Source: Tetrapyrgos nigripes (lineage: Eukaryota > Basidiomycota > Agaricomycetes > Agaricales > Campanellaceae). Taken from it: 64,000 nt of DNA. Numbering within the stretch: position 1 is the stretch's first letter; the number at the start of each line of letters is the position of its first letter. The notes beneath the pieces were generated by a model. That model was given only the letters and a program-made list of their open reading frames with translations. It ran no database searches and was not told the origin of the DNA. Made by a program: the position numbers and the translations under genes. The stretch covers positions 1 to 64,000 of the forward strand of contig JAACJM010000201.1 in assembly GCA_013368315.1 (NCBI GenBank), read 5' to 3'. Below, in pieces: positions 48,241 through 58,195 of the stretch.

Positions 48241-49492
48241 ACACAGTAGTCTGCCCTTTTCTATTTATATTTCGTAAAATTTAATTAACCTGGTTGAATG
48301 AATTCATTGTATTACATCCTGTAAATTTTCAGTAAGCCCTTCTGTATTACTTAATTGACATACACTGCAAATCCATCCAACAAGTCTCTTGTAAGTCCAT
48401 TGGATATACATGATGACTTACAAAATAGTCACTTTTCAGTAAAGTCATTGTAATGTCTTGTGACTTACAAGTGTCTTACTGTGACCAGTCTGTCACACTG
48501 TATATTCTCCATTTAGCATGCAGGTTTTTTCCAGAGACTTACGAGATAGACTTTTAAAACCTGCAACTTGTAATTTCCTTGTAAAATCACAAGTCTTTCT
48601 AGGGTATTACTGTGACACAGATGTCCCTCCGTAAATTCACTGTAAATATGAGCAGTCTTACCCAAGACTTTCAAGTTCTACCTTCTGGTAAGTCCTCTGT
48701 AAATTTTACTTGGTTTACAAATTGTCTTACTGTGACATTATCTCACACTGAAATACCCTGCTATTTCAGTTCTGTTTTACAAGAAGACATACTGTGACAA
48801 AAAAGTCACCTTGTAATTCCAATGTATGCTCTTCAATGCTATACTGTGACAAAGCCTCACACTGAAAGTCCATGGTATGTCCTTGCAGCTTACAATGGTC
48901 TTTCAGAATAGTCCTCATTTTTTGTCTATTTTGTAATACACTTGTAAGTCAAGCCAACTTACATATTGATTGGTTCCCCATAATACTCTTGTAATACTCC
49001 ATTAAGGCTGAGGATTTACCAGTGTTTGTAGCAAATGTTTCTTGTAATTCCTTCATAATACAGCTAGTCTTACAAGCGTATTACTGTGACTTGATTGTCA
49101 CTTTGTAAATTTCCTGCAGATTTTGCTTCCTTGTAAGTCCTTTGTAAATCTCTCTTGCCTTACTGTTTGTCATACTGTGATTATCTGTCACACTGAAATA
49201 CTCCAGTATTTCCTATGTGTCTTACTACATGACATATTGTGACAAAAAGTCACTCTGAAATTCCTGTGTAATTCCACAGTATATCCACCAAGGGTATACA
49301 GTGACAGCAAGTCACACTGAAAGTCCATGGTATTTCTTTGTGACTTACAATGGTCATACAAGGTTGTTCTAATTTTTTCTGTCTCTTGTAATACTAATGT
49401 ATGACAAGGAGTCTTACATATTGATTGGCTTGGTGTAATACTCTTGTAAAACCTCAGTAAAGCAGAGGATTTACAAGTATTTGCACCCAGTG
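48241..49492. repeat. Right inverted arm
   Basis: Inverted copy of 43361-44608, nearly identical. A visible difference is ACTAAATATAA on the left versus CGAAATATAAA (as reverse complement) on the right. Confidence 0.85.
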
Positions 49493-50156
49493 TATAGCCT
49501 GAATATTGGCGATGCAAAGTTCTTCGGCTCTGACGTGACTATGAGCAATGCAAATGCAAACCTCTCCGCTCCGTCTCATGCACCGTCATCGTCATCATCG
49601 CCACCGCGCTTCAGTCTGCCATTCCGCTCAAACGAATTGGGAGATCTGCCTTTGTATGGAACATTCATAGAGAATCAATCTCAGGTGCTAGATGATTGGG
49701 ATTCGTTCGGACTCCCGGAGCAGGGGTTTAATTTTTGACCCAGCTAGAAATAGGGCAGACACAGACGCAGACTCACCTGACGGAGAGCTGGGTAAGAAAA
49801 CCGAGTACTTCTCATTCGGGTCCGTATCCTACGCAGGGTAGTGACCATAGTGCGAATATTTGTAGGTGAGTAGGGCCTTCTCTAGCTTCAGTGTGAACGA
49901 AATGACTGACAACGCTGATTTTTTTCCCGTTCTAGTCAGTGAGCTGCCCTTCATGAATTTCAGGGCCAGCAAGAGGATACGACCTGTTGCCATCGCCGAC
50001 ATCTCTACTTGGTATGATACCACATTACCATCAGGTCTTCTTCCCTCAGGCCCTTCTTTTTGTGCTGTTCGCGACTTGTTGGCACTCATTATATACTTGT
50101 TTAAACAGGCATTAGTATATTTTCTCCCTAGAAAACTTGTAGCTTCGAGTATGTAA
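49493..50156 (+). pseudogene. 3' part of the gene broken by the 6.1 kb element
   Basis: If the element and one TAT copy are removed, the frame ending GFDLDSSY continues without a stop as SLNIGDAKFFGSDVTMSNAN. A Ser/Pro-rich stretch and LPFRSNELGDLPLYGTFIEN follow, then FGLPEQGFNF and a stop at 49738, or a donor just before it. A further coding-like segment, SELPFMNFRASKRIRPVAIA, lies at about 49935-50010 after a possible acceptor TCTAG, and may belong to the same gene. Family unknown. The real 3' end is not resolved. Confidence 0.4.
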
Positions 50157-50448
50157 ATGTGACTATCTGTAGCTCTTAGGCCTTTAAATCTTTATCTCAT
50201 GGACTCCTAGGCCTTAGTGGTGGAAGCGCAAGAAGTGTGCTCGGAAATTTCCACGCCCTCTCATTTCGTTACCACCATCATTTGTCCTGGAACCAAGGCA
50301 GAGAATGCAACATTCCCCCAAAACCTGTTTTCATGGTGTGCACTTACACAGTTGTATCGATCTGGATGTATGCACTTTTGCATATATAAATACATGTCCG
50401 ATCGTCTTCCATACAACTTGATTCTTACTTCGACTTTTATGCCTCTCG
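50157..50448. other. 5' flank of GH71 gene 1
   Basis: Promoter region of the rightward glucanase. No gene seen. Confidence 0.45.
50383..50390 (+). promoter_or_regulatory. TATA box candidate, GH71 gene 1
   Basis: TATATAAA, 59 bases upstream of the start codon at 50449, a plausible position for a fungal core promoter. Confidence 0.5.
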
Positions 50449-52795
50449 ATGTTCACTTTCCTCCAATTTTCACTTCTCGCCCTTGGTTTATCAGTTGCCG
50501 TTGAGGGAAACCATCTCCTATCTCTGAAAAGTCCTTTCCAGCACAGTAGGGCAAACCTCAAAACGCGTCACGGCGACAGTCTTTTCTCCAGGGATGTTCC
50601 GCTGCCCGACATTGACATCTCGCTCGCGCGACTAGGATCAGAAATGCTCACCTCGACAGCAACCAGTGAAGAAGAAGAAGGCATGAGCCCAGTCCACTAC
50701 CTAGCTGTGCATCCCAGGGTTGATCATGCTCAATCTCTGGCGGAAAGAAAATATGTTTTCATGCACGTTGTACGTACGCGCTTTTCTCCGTTTCTTCACG
50801 CGTTTGCTAATGGCGAGCACCTTTTAGATCGTCGGAAGTGAGTTCTGCCAATTGTCTATCCTTCATAAGACGGCATACAATCTTAACTCCATATCTTATT
50901 CTGGCGAATAGATACGTATGTCTTGCCTTCTCGCTTTTGTGAATTGAAGGGTTTACGCGTCTTCCAGACTCGGACTCTCGTCTGCCACCTGGCTAGCAGA
51001 CTTCCAGCGAATGCAATCCGTTGGCATGTAAGCTCGACCTTCGCGATTCACCATCCACATGAATGAACTAACGTTCTCGTCCTATCTTTGCAGAGACGCT
51101 GTCGCTATGAACATCGGCGGTGACCAGTGGCAAACAGATCAACTTTATTCTGCATATGCTCAGGCTCACAAAACCTCCATCAAACTCTTCATCTCATTTG
51201 ATTATACCGCCTTTCCATGCGATACAGCCGAAACGATTCGTGTCGCTAGTTTGTTTATGGATCATCCCGCCCAGTTTAAGGTTGCTGGAAGACCGATGAT
51301 CTCGAGTTATTCTGGAGTTTGTCTGGGTGTGGATGGATGGAAAGCAGTGAGGAGTTCGACTGGAGGGTTTTTGATGCCGTTTATCTATGGCGAGGATTAT
51401 CAAGATCTAAGAGAGGGCCGGGTTTTCGGTTTCTTTGATTCTTGGTATTGGTGAGTGTGTTTTACTTCTCGGTTCAATTGAAGGCGTATACTCACATCTG
51501 TACGTTAGCTGGGGGTGTGCGTGGCCACAGGGAAACTATGCGAAAAATGTGAGTCGTTGCCTTCGTCAACTCTCCTTGGAGGGTGCTCATGATTCCCGAT
51601 AGACCGTCGATGATCGATATTGTAAGAAAGTCTGCTATTTTCTCAGTGACCTGTGGTGCCAATGACGCTATTCTATTGACAGACATGGATATCTTGGGAA
51701 AGCGTTATGCCACTACCGTCAGCGGTGGAATATAGTATGTTTTCTTCGTTTCTTTTGTTAACATATACTCAGTTAAGCTACCAGCACACACTACGACTAC
51801 AAGAATTTTTACCTCCGTGGAGAAGATTGGTTATTAGCTTCTCGCTGGGAACAACTCTTTGACATGCGCGACCAACTGACGTTTGTGGAGATGGTTACTT
51901 GGTAATATTGTTTCCCTTAGTCTGTCTCAGAGGCTTACTGTTTTTTTTCTTTTCAGGAATGATTACGGTGAATCCGACTAGTAAGTCTCACTCAACCTCA
52001 TTCGGACGTGCATTTGGTTGACCAACGTTCAAAGTTTTGGACCGTTGACTTCTGGCGTACAACCAACCGGTGAGTCGAAGTTTCAGTCAGTCTTGGTCAA
52101 TGGAAACTGATGAAGATCTTTAGGTACGACCTGGGCAACAGGTTTCCCTCATGAAGCTTGGTTAGACATGTCCAAGTATTATATCCACGCGTTCAAGACA
52201 GGTCATTGGCCTGCTGTAGTTGTGAGTCTTTGAGTAGTATTTTCTGTGCAAACAATTCCCTAACAATAACATTTCTTTTTCAGGTCAACGAGGTCTTCTT
52301 TTGGTGTCGTCCTCATCCAGCTAGAGTCAATGCGATGAACGATCCCCTTGGAAAGCCTTCTGGATGGGATTGGGGAAGAGTGCGTACACCCCGTTGTTAC
52401 TCCCTTGTCTCGAATCCTCGTTCTGATTCTGACTATCATAACAGGACGCAGTCTGGATAGTCGTATTCTGTGCTTCGTCACATTGTGAAGTCGACATCTT
52501 GATGGGCTCACGTCAACAAACGTTTACCGGTCTTTCTCGCGGTGTTTCCAAGGTCAAAATGGATTTGGGAGCAGACGATGCAGGACCTATTACAGTCAAG
52601 ATGTTTACTTTCATCGCAACACCCGCTGGTCCTGGTCGGAGGGTACAAGTCGCTGAACATTCTACGCAAGGGGCGTTTGAGTTTGAGCAGTCTACGCAAT
52701 TGTGTAAGTCCGAGGCTTGACGTGTCTTACGGTGAACTGACTGGCTGTTGCGTATTGCAGATAATTATAACGTGTATGTTGGTAGGGCGAGGTAG
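50449..52795 (+). CDS. GH71 alpha-1,3-glucanase (mutanase), copy 1
   Basis: Secreted endo-hydrolase of wall alpha-1,3-glucan. The signal peptide is MFTFLQFSLLALGLSVAVEG. After a variable propeptide-like region the GH71 domain begins at KYVFMHV. It continues with IVGNT, ATWLADFQRM, VGIDAVAMNIGGDQWQ, KLFISFDYTAFPCD, PMISSYSGVCLGVDGWK and WGCAWPQGNY. TWNDYGESDY holds likely catalytic acids, and FPHEAWLDMSKYYI follows. The tail region has VFFWCRPHP and ends TQLYNYNVYVGRAR. The gene is split into many small exons, including 10-nt (50828-50837) and 4-nt (50912-50915) microexons that are both needed to reach ATWLADF in frame. No frame breaks. A paralogue with the same microexons lies convergently at 55386-57861. 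Confidence 0.9.
50828..50837 (+). other. 10-nt microexon of GH71 copy 1
   Basis: ATCGTCGGAA between TTTTAG and the donor GTGAGT. Encodes IVG plus one base of Asn. Confidence 0.8.
50912..50915 (+). other. 4-nt microexon of GH71 copy 1
   Basis: ATAC between CGAATAG and the donor GTATGT. It gives two bases of Asn and two of Thr, moving the phase from 1 to 2 so that the next exon (50968-51027) reads into TWLADFQRM. Confidence 0.75.
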
Positions 52796-53183
52796 CGGCT
52801 GTGACCAGGCTGGATGATAGATGTAATAATTAATACAGGCTGGATGTAGCCATAATGCAATTACAGCACTTTACAGCTGGGTCTTTGGTAAAAGAATTTG
52901 ACGATGTTAACGTCGACGTCGTACACTTCTTTGTTGCCTCTCTGGGCCAGAAATTAGACCTCCTGTCTGACTCTCTCCAAAGAGCAAGCTCACAAACAAA
53001 GTATACGTGGAAATTGTCAAGAAGAACATTTCATCAGTAGCCAGTACCTTCAAGAACAGATAGTCCAAGGTGTAAAGTAGTGAAAACATGAGTAGGGTAC
53101 ACACAAAATAAGAATGCAAGTGTAGCATTAAATCCAGTAAGATAGTCCAGGTATCAAATGTAGATCAGAGTTCCCTCGAGTCC
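52796..53183. other. Intergenic between convergent GH71 copy 1 and VTI1
   Basis: 3' flanks of two convergent genes. No gene seen. Confidence 0.45.
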
Positions 53184-54139
53184 TCAATGACGAATCAGTT
53201 TGAAGTACAGGATGAGGGCGACAACGATGACTAGCACGACTCCGATAGCGCCTAGTATAAACCTTGTTTTGTACATTCTAAAGTCAAAAGTTAGAGGAGA
53301 GCGAGCAAGGTAGTATAATAGAGAAATAACACACTGTCTAATCATCTTCTGTATCGTCCCTGACGCGCGGTCAATAGAGGTATCTGCAGAGTTGAGCTGT
53401 TCCCAAACCATAAGTCCACAGAGTCATACCGACAAGGCGAATAAATCACTCACAGTACCCCTCGCATTCGCGATCTGCTCCCCCTGGATATGCAACGCTC
53501 TCAAGATATCCGCGCCCGCATCCTCGGTCTCTAAAGCAAGCCGTGTCGAATCCTGCAATCTCCTACTTGCATCATTCAGCCTCTCATGTCCAGCCAACAA
53601 CCTCGTCCTTTCGTTTGCATCGTCATACGGACTATCAGACGACATGTTGAATCGTTTGTTTGGACCGAGAAGGTCTCCTCGAGAGACTTGATTGTGCATA
53701 TCCTTGGCTAGCCTTTTCGTACGGTTCATGTCTATTTTAGCTTGCTTTAGTCTGCTTGAGAATTGCGGCCGTATTGAAGCGGGGATTCCCTGGACTTCGA
53801 TTTCGAGCTGGGATATCTACATACACGCGGATGCCACCGGCCAAAAGAGTGTTATTGTTAGGATATAATACAGAAGGTCGAAGAAAAGAAAGAAAGAACG
53901 AACCAAATCATCAGCTGAGTCCAAGTCGAGCTCTACTCGTCGAAGAGTTGCTTTGCGTTGTTCTGTTGAACCAGCGACAACAACATGAACGTTGGCAACG
54001 ACGTGAAAGGAAAAGACGTCATTTACATACCACCAAATTGCTGCTGAGCGTCCTTTTCGAGTATTTGTTTGACGTTTCGAATAATGTGCTCGTAGTCTTG
54101 ATGATATGAGTCGAAAAGAGCAGCAGCAGTGGAGTCCAT
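53184..54139 (-). CDS. VTI1: VTI1-type Qb SNARE
   Basis: Tail-anchored SNARE for Golgi, endosome and vacuole fusion. On the minus strand the start MDSTAAALFDSYHQDYEHII opens the three-helix N-terminal (Habc-like) domain: EQRKATLRRVELDLDSADDL, then RTKRLAKDMHNQV. NERTRLLAGHERLNDASRRL follows, then the SNARE helix with TRLALETEDAGADILRAL, IQGEQIANARGT and LNSADTSIDRASGTIQKM. The protein ends in one membrane helix (FILGAIGVVLVIVVALILYF) and KLIRH. Order, length (about 225 residues) and the tail anchor fit VTI1. Several short introns. It lies between the two GH71 genes. Confidence 0.9.
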
Positions 54140-54824
54140 AGCGGAGAGGATGGAGGTTAGGGTCAAAGTTTGCAAAATGAAACGGGTTGTATTAGCTCCT
54201 TTTGTATGACTGCTACTAGCCTACTATAGAACTGAGGGGTGTAGAAGTGAACTACGCGTCGATTTTTGACGTGTAGTTCCCTCAATAAATTGTCGACAGA
54301 CTTTATATTTTGCAAGAACATTCTTTTATGTGATAGCTAAGAGACTGTTTACTCAGAATTCTACTCTGCGATGGTGAAAAAATGTGACAGCGATTCCGCG
54401 TCAAAAAAAACGGTGCTTTTTGGAAGCGTGACGGACCTAAAGTGGTGTGTTTTGGTGGATGTAGCAGATGACACTTCACCAAATTATGTCGACTTGTATA
54501 AAATACCATTAGAAAAAGTTGGAACGACGATTTGCAGTGGAAAATTCTCATTTTCACCTACTTATCGAATAGAGGACGAAGTAAACTAACTCTGCCCCGC
54601 AACTGGAGCTTGTGTCACACCCTGTCACGAAGTGCCAAATCGAAGGGTCTCTCTGGCACTGCACTTATCATCCCTGGAAAACCGTTAACATTGGCAGAAC
54701 GAATGCTTAGGGCCTCAAGTGTACGTCGACGAATTTGTAGGACTATCTTGGGGTAGTTCACCTCTAGCCTAAAATTTATAAAATAGAACTTCTTCTCAAT
54801 GCTTCGATCTCACAAATAAAGTGT
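54140..54824. other. Intergenic between VTI1 and tRNA-Leu
   Basis: VTI1 promoter and unassigned sequence. A direct or inverted word TAGTTCCCTC/GTAGTTCACCTC recurs around 54235-54290 and 54755. No gene supported. Confidence 0.4.
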
Positions 54825-54904
54825 GGCGAAATGGCCGAGTGGTCTAAGGCGCTAGAATCAGGATCTAGTCTTTCGGGGCGTGGGTTCGAATCCCACTTTC
54901 GTCA
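54825..54904 (+). tRNA. tRNA-Leu (CAG)
   Basis: 80-base class II tRNA. The acceptor GGCGAAA pairs with TTTCGTC (one G-T). D arm GCC/GGC; anticodon stem CTAGA/TCTAG with loop ATCAGGA gives CAG (54859-54861). The long variable arm is TCTTTCGGGGC. T arm GTGGG-TTCGAAT-CCCAC, discriminator A. Internal Pol III boxes are intact, no intron. The long variable arm and A73 fit leucine, decoding CUG. Confidence 0.95.
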
Positions 54905-54921
54905 CTAGGATAAGCATGTTC

Positions 54922-54927
54922 TTTTTT
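54922..54927 (+). terminator. RNA polymerase III terminator of tRNA-Leu
   Basis: Run of six T's 18 bases after the tRNA 3' end. Confidence 0.75.
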
Positions 54928-55385
54928 GTTTTCCGTTTTGGAATCTCTCGTTGTCTCTTCGCCTTTTTTCAAATTTGTTCGGATAGAAACTTACAATTTT
55001 GTTCTCGCGCGACTGCACCGCCACGGAACTACTAAATAGGAACCTTCAAAATCCAGTAACGCCGCGTGTGCGCGGCACCCCCGACTCCGACCAGATTTTG
55101 TAGTTGATAGAGAGTAGATGGGGGATATTTGTTCATGGAGTGAGGATTGGTGGAGCTACTGATTGTTCTGGAATGCTTGCTATTTTCAAATGAATAGATA
55201 TTAGACACAAGGAGGGGGTACATCATTCCTAGTGGTTCCACGGAGAGGAGTGCCTACTAGTTATACTTATACTTAGATAGCTTTTCCGGAGTGGTGTAAT
55301 CTATCTATCTATCTACCTATCGAGGTGCAAGATCCGTCAAAACTATTCGACATTGTTGAAAACAGCGATTACAAGCTTCTAGCAT
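54928..55385. other. Intergenic with CTAT microsatellite
   Basis: 3' flank of GH71 copy 2. Contains (CTAT)n at about 55301-55316. No gene seen. Confidence 0.5.
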
Positions 55386-57861
55386 CTAACTCAACCCAGA
55401 GGCCATAGCCTTCCCAACATACACATTATAATTATCTGCAGAACGCTGTCCGTTAGCCACACCACACCCCAATTAGACTAAAGAAAACCACTTACACATT
55501 TCGGGAAACTGACTATACTCAAACGACCCTTGTGTAGAATGTTCTGCAACTTGTATCCTCTCAACCTCAAATGACGGGGTCGTGATTGAAAGATACATCC
55601 TGACCCCGATAAACCCTTCGTCATCTGATCCTAAATCCATCTTAATCTTCGAGACGCCTGTAGGGAGACCAGGATACATTTGATGTCTTGAACCCATCCA
55701 GAGTTCGACGTCACAACGAGCAGTGCAGAAGACGATTGCCCAGAGGGCGTCCTGTGGCGAACAAACAGTTATTATGACGGTTAACAGGATTGAGCTAAGT
55801 AAGGATGATGTGGACGTTGTAATGGACTCACACTCGCCCAATCCCATCCTGTCGGTTTTGTCAATCTGTCGTTCAAAGCATTTGCTGCAGCCGGATGGGG
55901 CCGACACCAAAAGTACACCTCGTTCTCCTGCAAATACCGTTAGGGTATATACAACGTCTGGCACTCGTCACCCACAGTTACAATAGGCCAAGAACCCGTC
56001 TTGAATGCCTCAATGTAATATTGGGACATATCCAGCCAAGCATCGTGAGGAAAATTCGTTGCCCATGTCGTACCTGGAGAAGTTCTAAATGATATATATG
56101 TTGGAAGGAAGTCCCGCTCACCTTCTGGCTGCAATCCAGCAGTCAAAGGTCCAAAACTTGACCACTCGGCGTTCAGCCATCCGCGTCAAGAAAAAGTGTC
56201 GTTGAAGACTTACTAGTCTGATTCACCAAAGTCATTCCTGTATACGTTTGAGCATCATATAACACACACAAATTCGTAAAATTAATTACCAGGTAATCAT
56301 CTCGACAAACGTCAGTTGGTCGCGTAGGTCAAAGAGCTGTTCCCAGCGAGTAGCTAATAACCAGTCTTCTCCCCGAAGGTAAAAATTCTTGTAGTCGTAA
56401 TGCGTGCTGATGTCTGAGGTGAGTATATGCTAAAGAACGATGAGCAAAGTGAAAAGACGTACTATATCCATCCACTAATGGTAGTAGCATATCTCTTTCC
56501 CAAGATATCCATGTCTGTCAACAGCATTAGTTATGGTTCTATACTCTTCAGACAGCAACCTACAGTAGTGATCATCTGCAGTCTGCAGGACAATACCCTT
56601 GAGCAACTTTTCAGAGAGTAGACAAAACGCCGGCTCACGTTCTTTGAATAATTCCCCTGTGGCCATGCGCATCCCCAACTACAAAAAGCATGAGTATATG
56701 TTCTCACAGACGCAAAATACGTCAAATCACTCACCAATACCACGAATCCAGGAACCCCCAGGTCCTAAACGGAGATGTGCATAATCAGATGAAATCCAAG
56801 TGAAAGGTGACTGTGGTTCCATACATATCCTTCCTCAAATCCTGATAATCCTGCTCATACGTAAACGGCATCAAATACCCTCCAGTCTTACTCCTCACTT
56901 CCTTCCACCCATCCACACCCAAACAAGTCCCGGAATAACTCGAAATCATCGGTTTGCCAGCATACCTAAACTGAGCGGGATGATCTTGAAAATTGTTGAT
57001 ATACCGAATTGTTTGAGCTACGTCGCAGGGAAAGGCGGTAAAGTCGAAAGAGATGAAGACGCGGACGGACGTTTTAGCTGCCGCTTCGTATGCGAAGTTC
57101 AATTGTTGATCGAATTGCCATTGGTCGCCGCCGACGTTGAGAGCGACGGCGTCTCTGGAAGGATATGAGTGAAGTTGGGTGGTTGAGGAGTGCGGGACCT
57201 TACATGCCGCACGATTCCATTCTCTCAAAATCGGAGAGCCAGGCGTCAGGCGTGTATTGGTATCTGGAGAAAGACACGTAAAATGCTCAGTTCAAACTGT
57301 CTGGAAAGACGAACTGGCACAACGTACGTATCTGTCCACCAAAGTAAGCCATCGACCCAATCCTACACGCATCACATAGCAAATCGACAAGTAAAACTCA
57401 CTTCCAACAATCTAAACCAGCATCATTCATCAGAAAACGCGTCCATAAATCAAAGAAAAACGCGTACATACATGATGCATGAACACATACTTCCTCCTCG
57501 CTGACGATGCAGGGCTATCAGGCTCTTCGTCATTCGAATTCGAAAGACCAGGAGGAAACTCTAATGAGCCGCCCATGCCCCCAGGCAAGAGTGGTGGTTC
57601 TTGCAATTGACCCGCTCCTGGAAGAGGTAACGCATTTAATCCCAGTTCCTCTAGCGTGATTGAGTCGGCGCCGGTGTTGGGAAACACGTCGACATCTCTA
57701 GGGTGAAGCCGCAGACTACGATCTTGTAGACCATCGAGATGGCCCAAATCAACTTCAATAAGAGGTTGAGAGGGTGACATGAACCTTTTTCCGTGAGTGG
57801 TCACCGATAGCCCAAGGGCGAGAAGCGAAAATAGGATGAAGGAGGCCATTGAGAGGCACAC
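55386..57861 (-). CDS. GH71 alpha-1,3-glucanase (mutanase), copy 2
   Basis: Paralogue of copy 1 on the opposite strand, with the same role and order. The signal peptide lies in MASFILFSLLALGLSVTTHG (57849 is an alternative start). A variable region rich in Pro, Leu and Gly follows, then KYVFMHH. IVGNTYQYTPDAWLSDFERM comes next, then DAVALNVGGDQWQFDQ, RVFISFDFTAFPCD, PMISSYSGTCLGVDGWK and WGCAWPQGNYSKN. The gene ends VYVGKAMASGLS with TAG. GNTYQYT is the standard GH71 sequence here, and it is only obtained by using a 10-nt exon (57402-57411) and a 4-nt exon (57328-57331). Both sit at the same protein positions as in copy 1. No frame breaks seen. The tandem inverted pair suggests duplication and inversion around VTI1 and the tRNA. 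Confidence 0.9.
57328..57331 (-). other. 4-nt microexon of GH71 copy 2
   Basis: Minus-strand ATAC between GGACAG and the donor GTACGT. Identical in sequence and position to the 4-nt exon of copy 1. Confidence 0.8.
57402..57411 (-). other. 10-nt microexon of GH71 copy 2
   Basis: Minus-strand ATTGTTGGAA between GTTTAG and the donor GTGAGT; IVG plus one base, as in copy 1. Confidence 0.8.
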
Positions 57862-58195
57862 GGGTTGAAGGAAGGATTAAGGGGTTTGACTTGCTGAAGA
57901 CGATCGGGCGTGCATGAAATGTATGCACCAGTATACATTCAGGACTACTCGTCGTTTTCTGAGGATATGGCAAAGAGTTACCATTGTTGAATCTGTTCAG
58001 ACAGTGGTTTGAAGAGGTGATGGTAATAGGAAGATAAGAGCGTGGAAATCCTCTCGCAATAACTGCGTGTTATAAAAACCGATTTGTACTGTAATTACCT
58101 AAAGAGTAGGGAATAGCTTTCCAATCGTCACGCCTGTAGTAATGTAATTATCTTAAAGAGTAGGGAATGCTTGCCTTCTATCTTCCACTGTTAGT
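57862..58195. other. Intergenic between GH71 copy 2 and the FAD monooxygenase
   Basis: Promoter of GH71 copy 2 and 3' flank of the monooxygenase. The phrase TAAAGAGTAGGGAAT occurs twice (about 58101 and 58153), a short direct duplication. No gene seen. Confidence 0.5.

Larger units (their letters stand above)
43361..49492. mobile_element. Giant palindromic, CACTA-like non-autonomous transposon (6.1 kb)
   Basis: The left end CACTGGGTGCAAACACTTGT and the right end (as reverse complement CACTGGGTGCAAATACTTGT) begin inverted arms. The arms match base-for-base in register, with few substitutions, for at least 1.3 kb (43361 to about 44740, and about 48113 to 49492). Pairs of positions sum to 92853 throughout. 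TAT occurs on both sides, fitting a 3-bp target duplication. CACT-starting ends, a 3-bp duplication and many subterminal repeats point to the CACTA/EnSpm superfamily. No transposase is present, so it must depend on a partner element. The inside (44609-48240) is two long tandem arrays in opposite orientation. The insertion splits an open reading frame. Confidence 0.85.

Noticed and set aside
44609..48244. Open frames of up to about 1200 codons on both strands
   Set aside because: They arise because the 9-base repeat has no stop in any frame. There is no splice structure, no start context and no protein family.
43361..49492. CRISPR array or telomere/subtelomere repeat
   Set aside because: Eukaryotic context. 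Units are tandem without spacers and do not match TTAGGG. Ends and target duplication fit a transposon.
52508..52817. Alternative frames at the end of GH71 copy 1
   Set aside because: The spliced reading ending YNYNVYVGRAR matches copy 2 (YNYNVYVGKAM); the others do not.
54825..54904. Reading the tRNA as tRNA-Ser(CAG), as in CUG-clade yeasts
   Set aside because: The discriminator is A and the other features are basidiomycete. Nothing supports codon reassignment.
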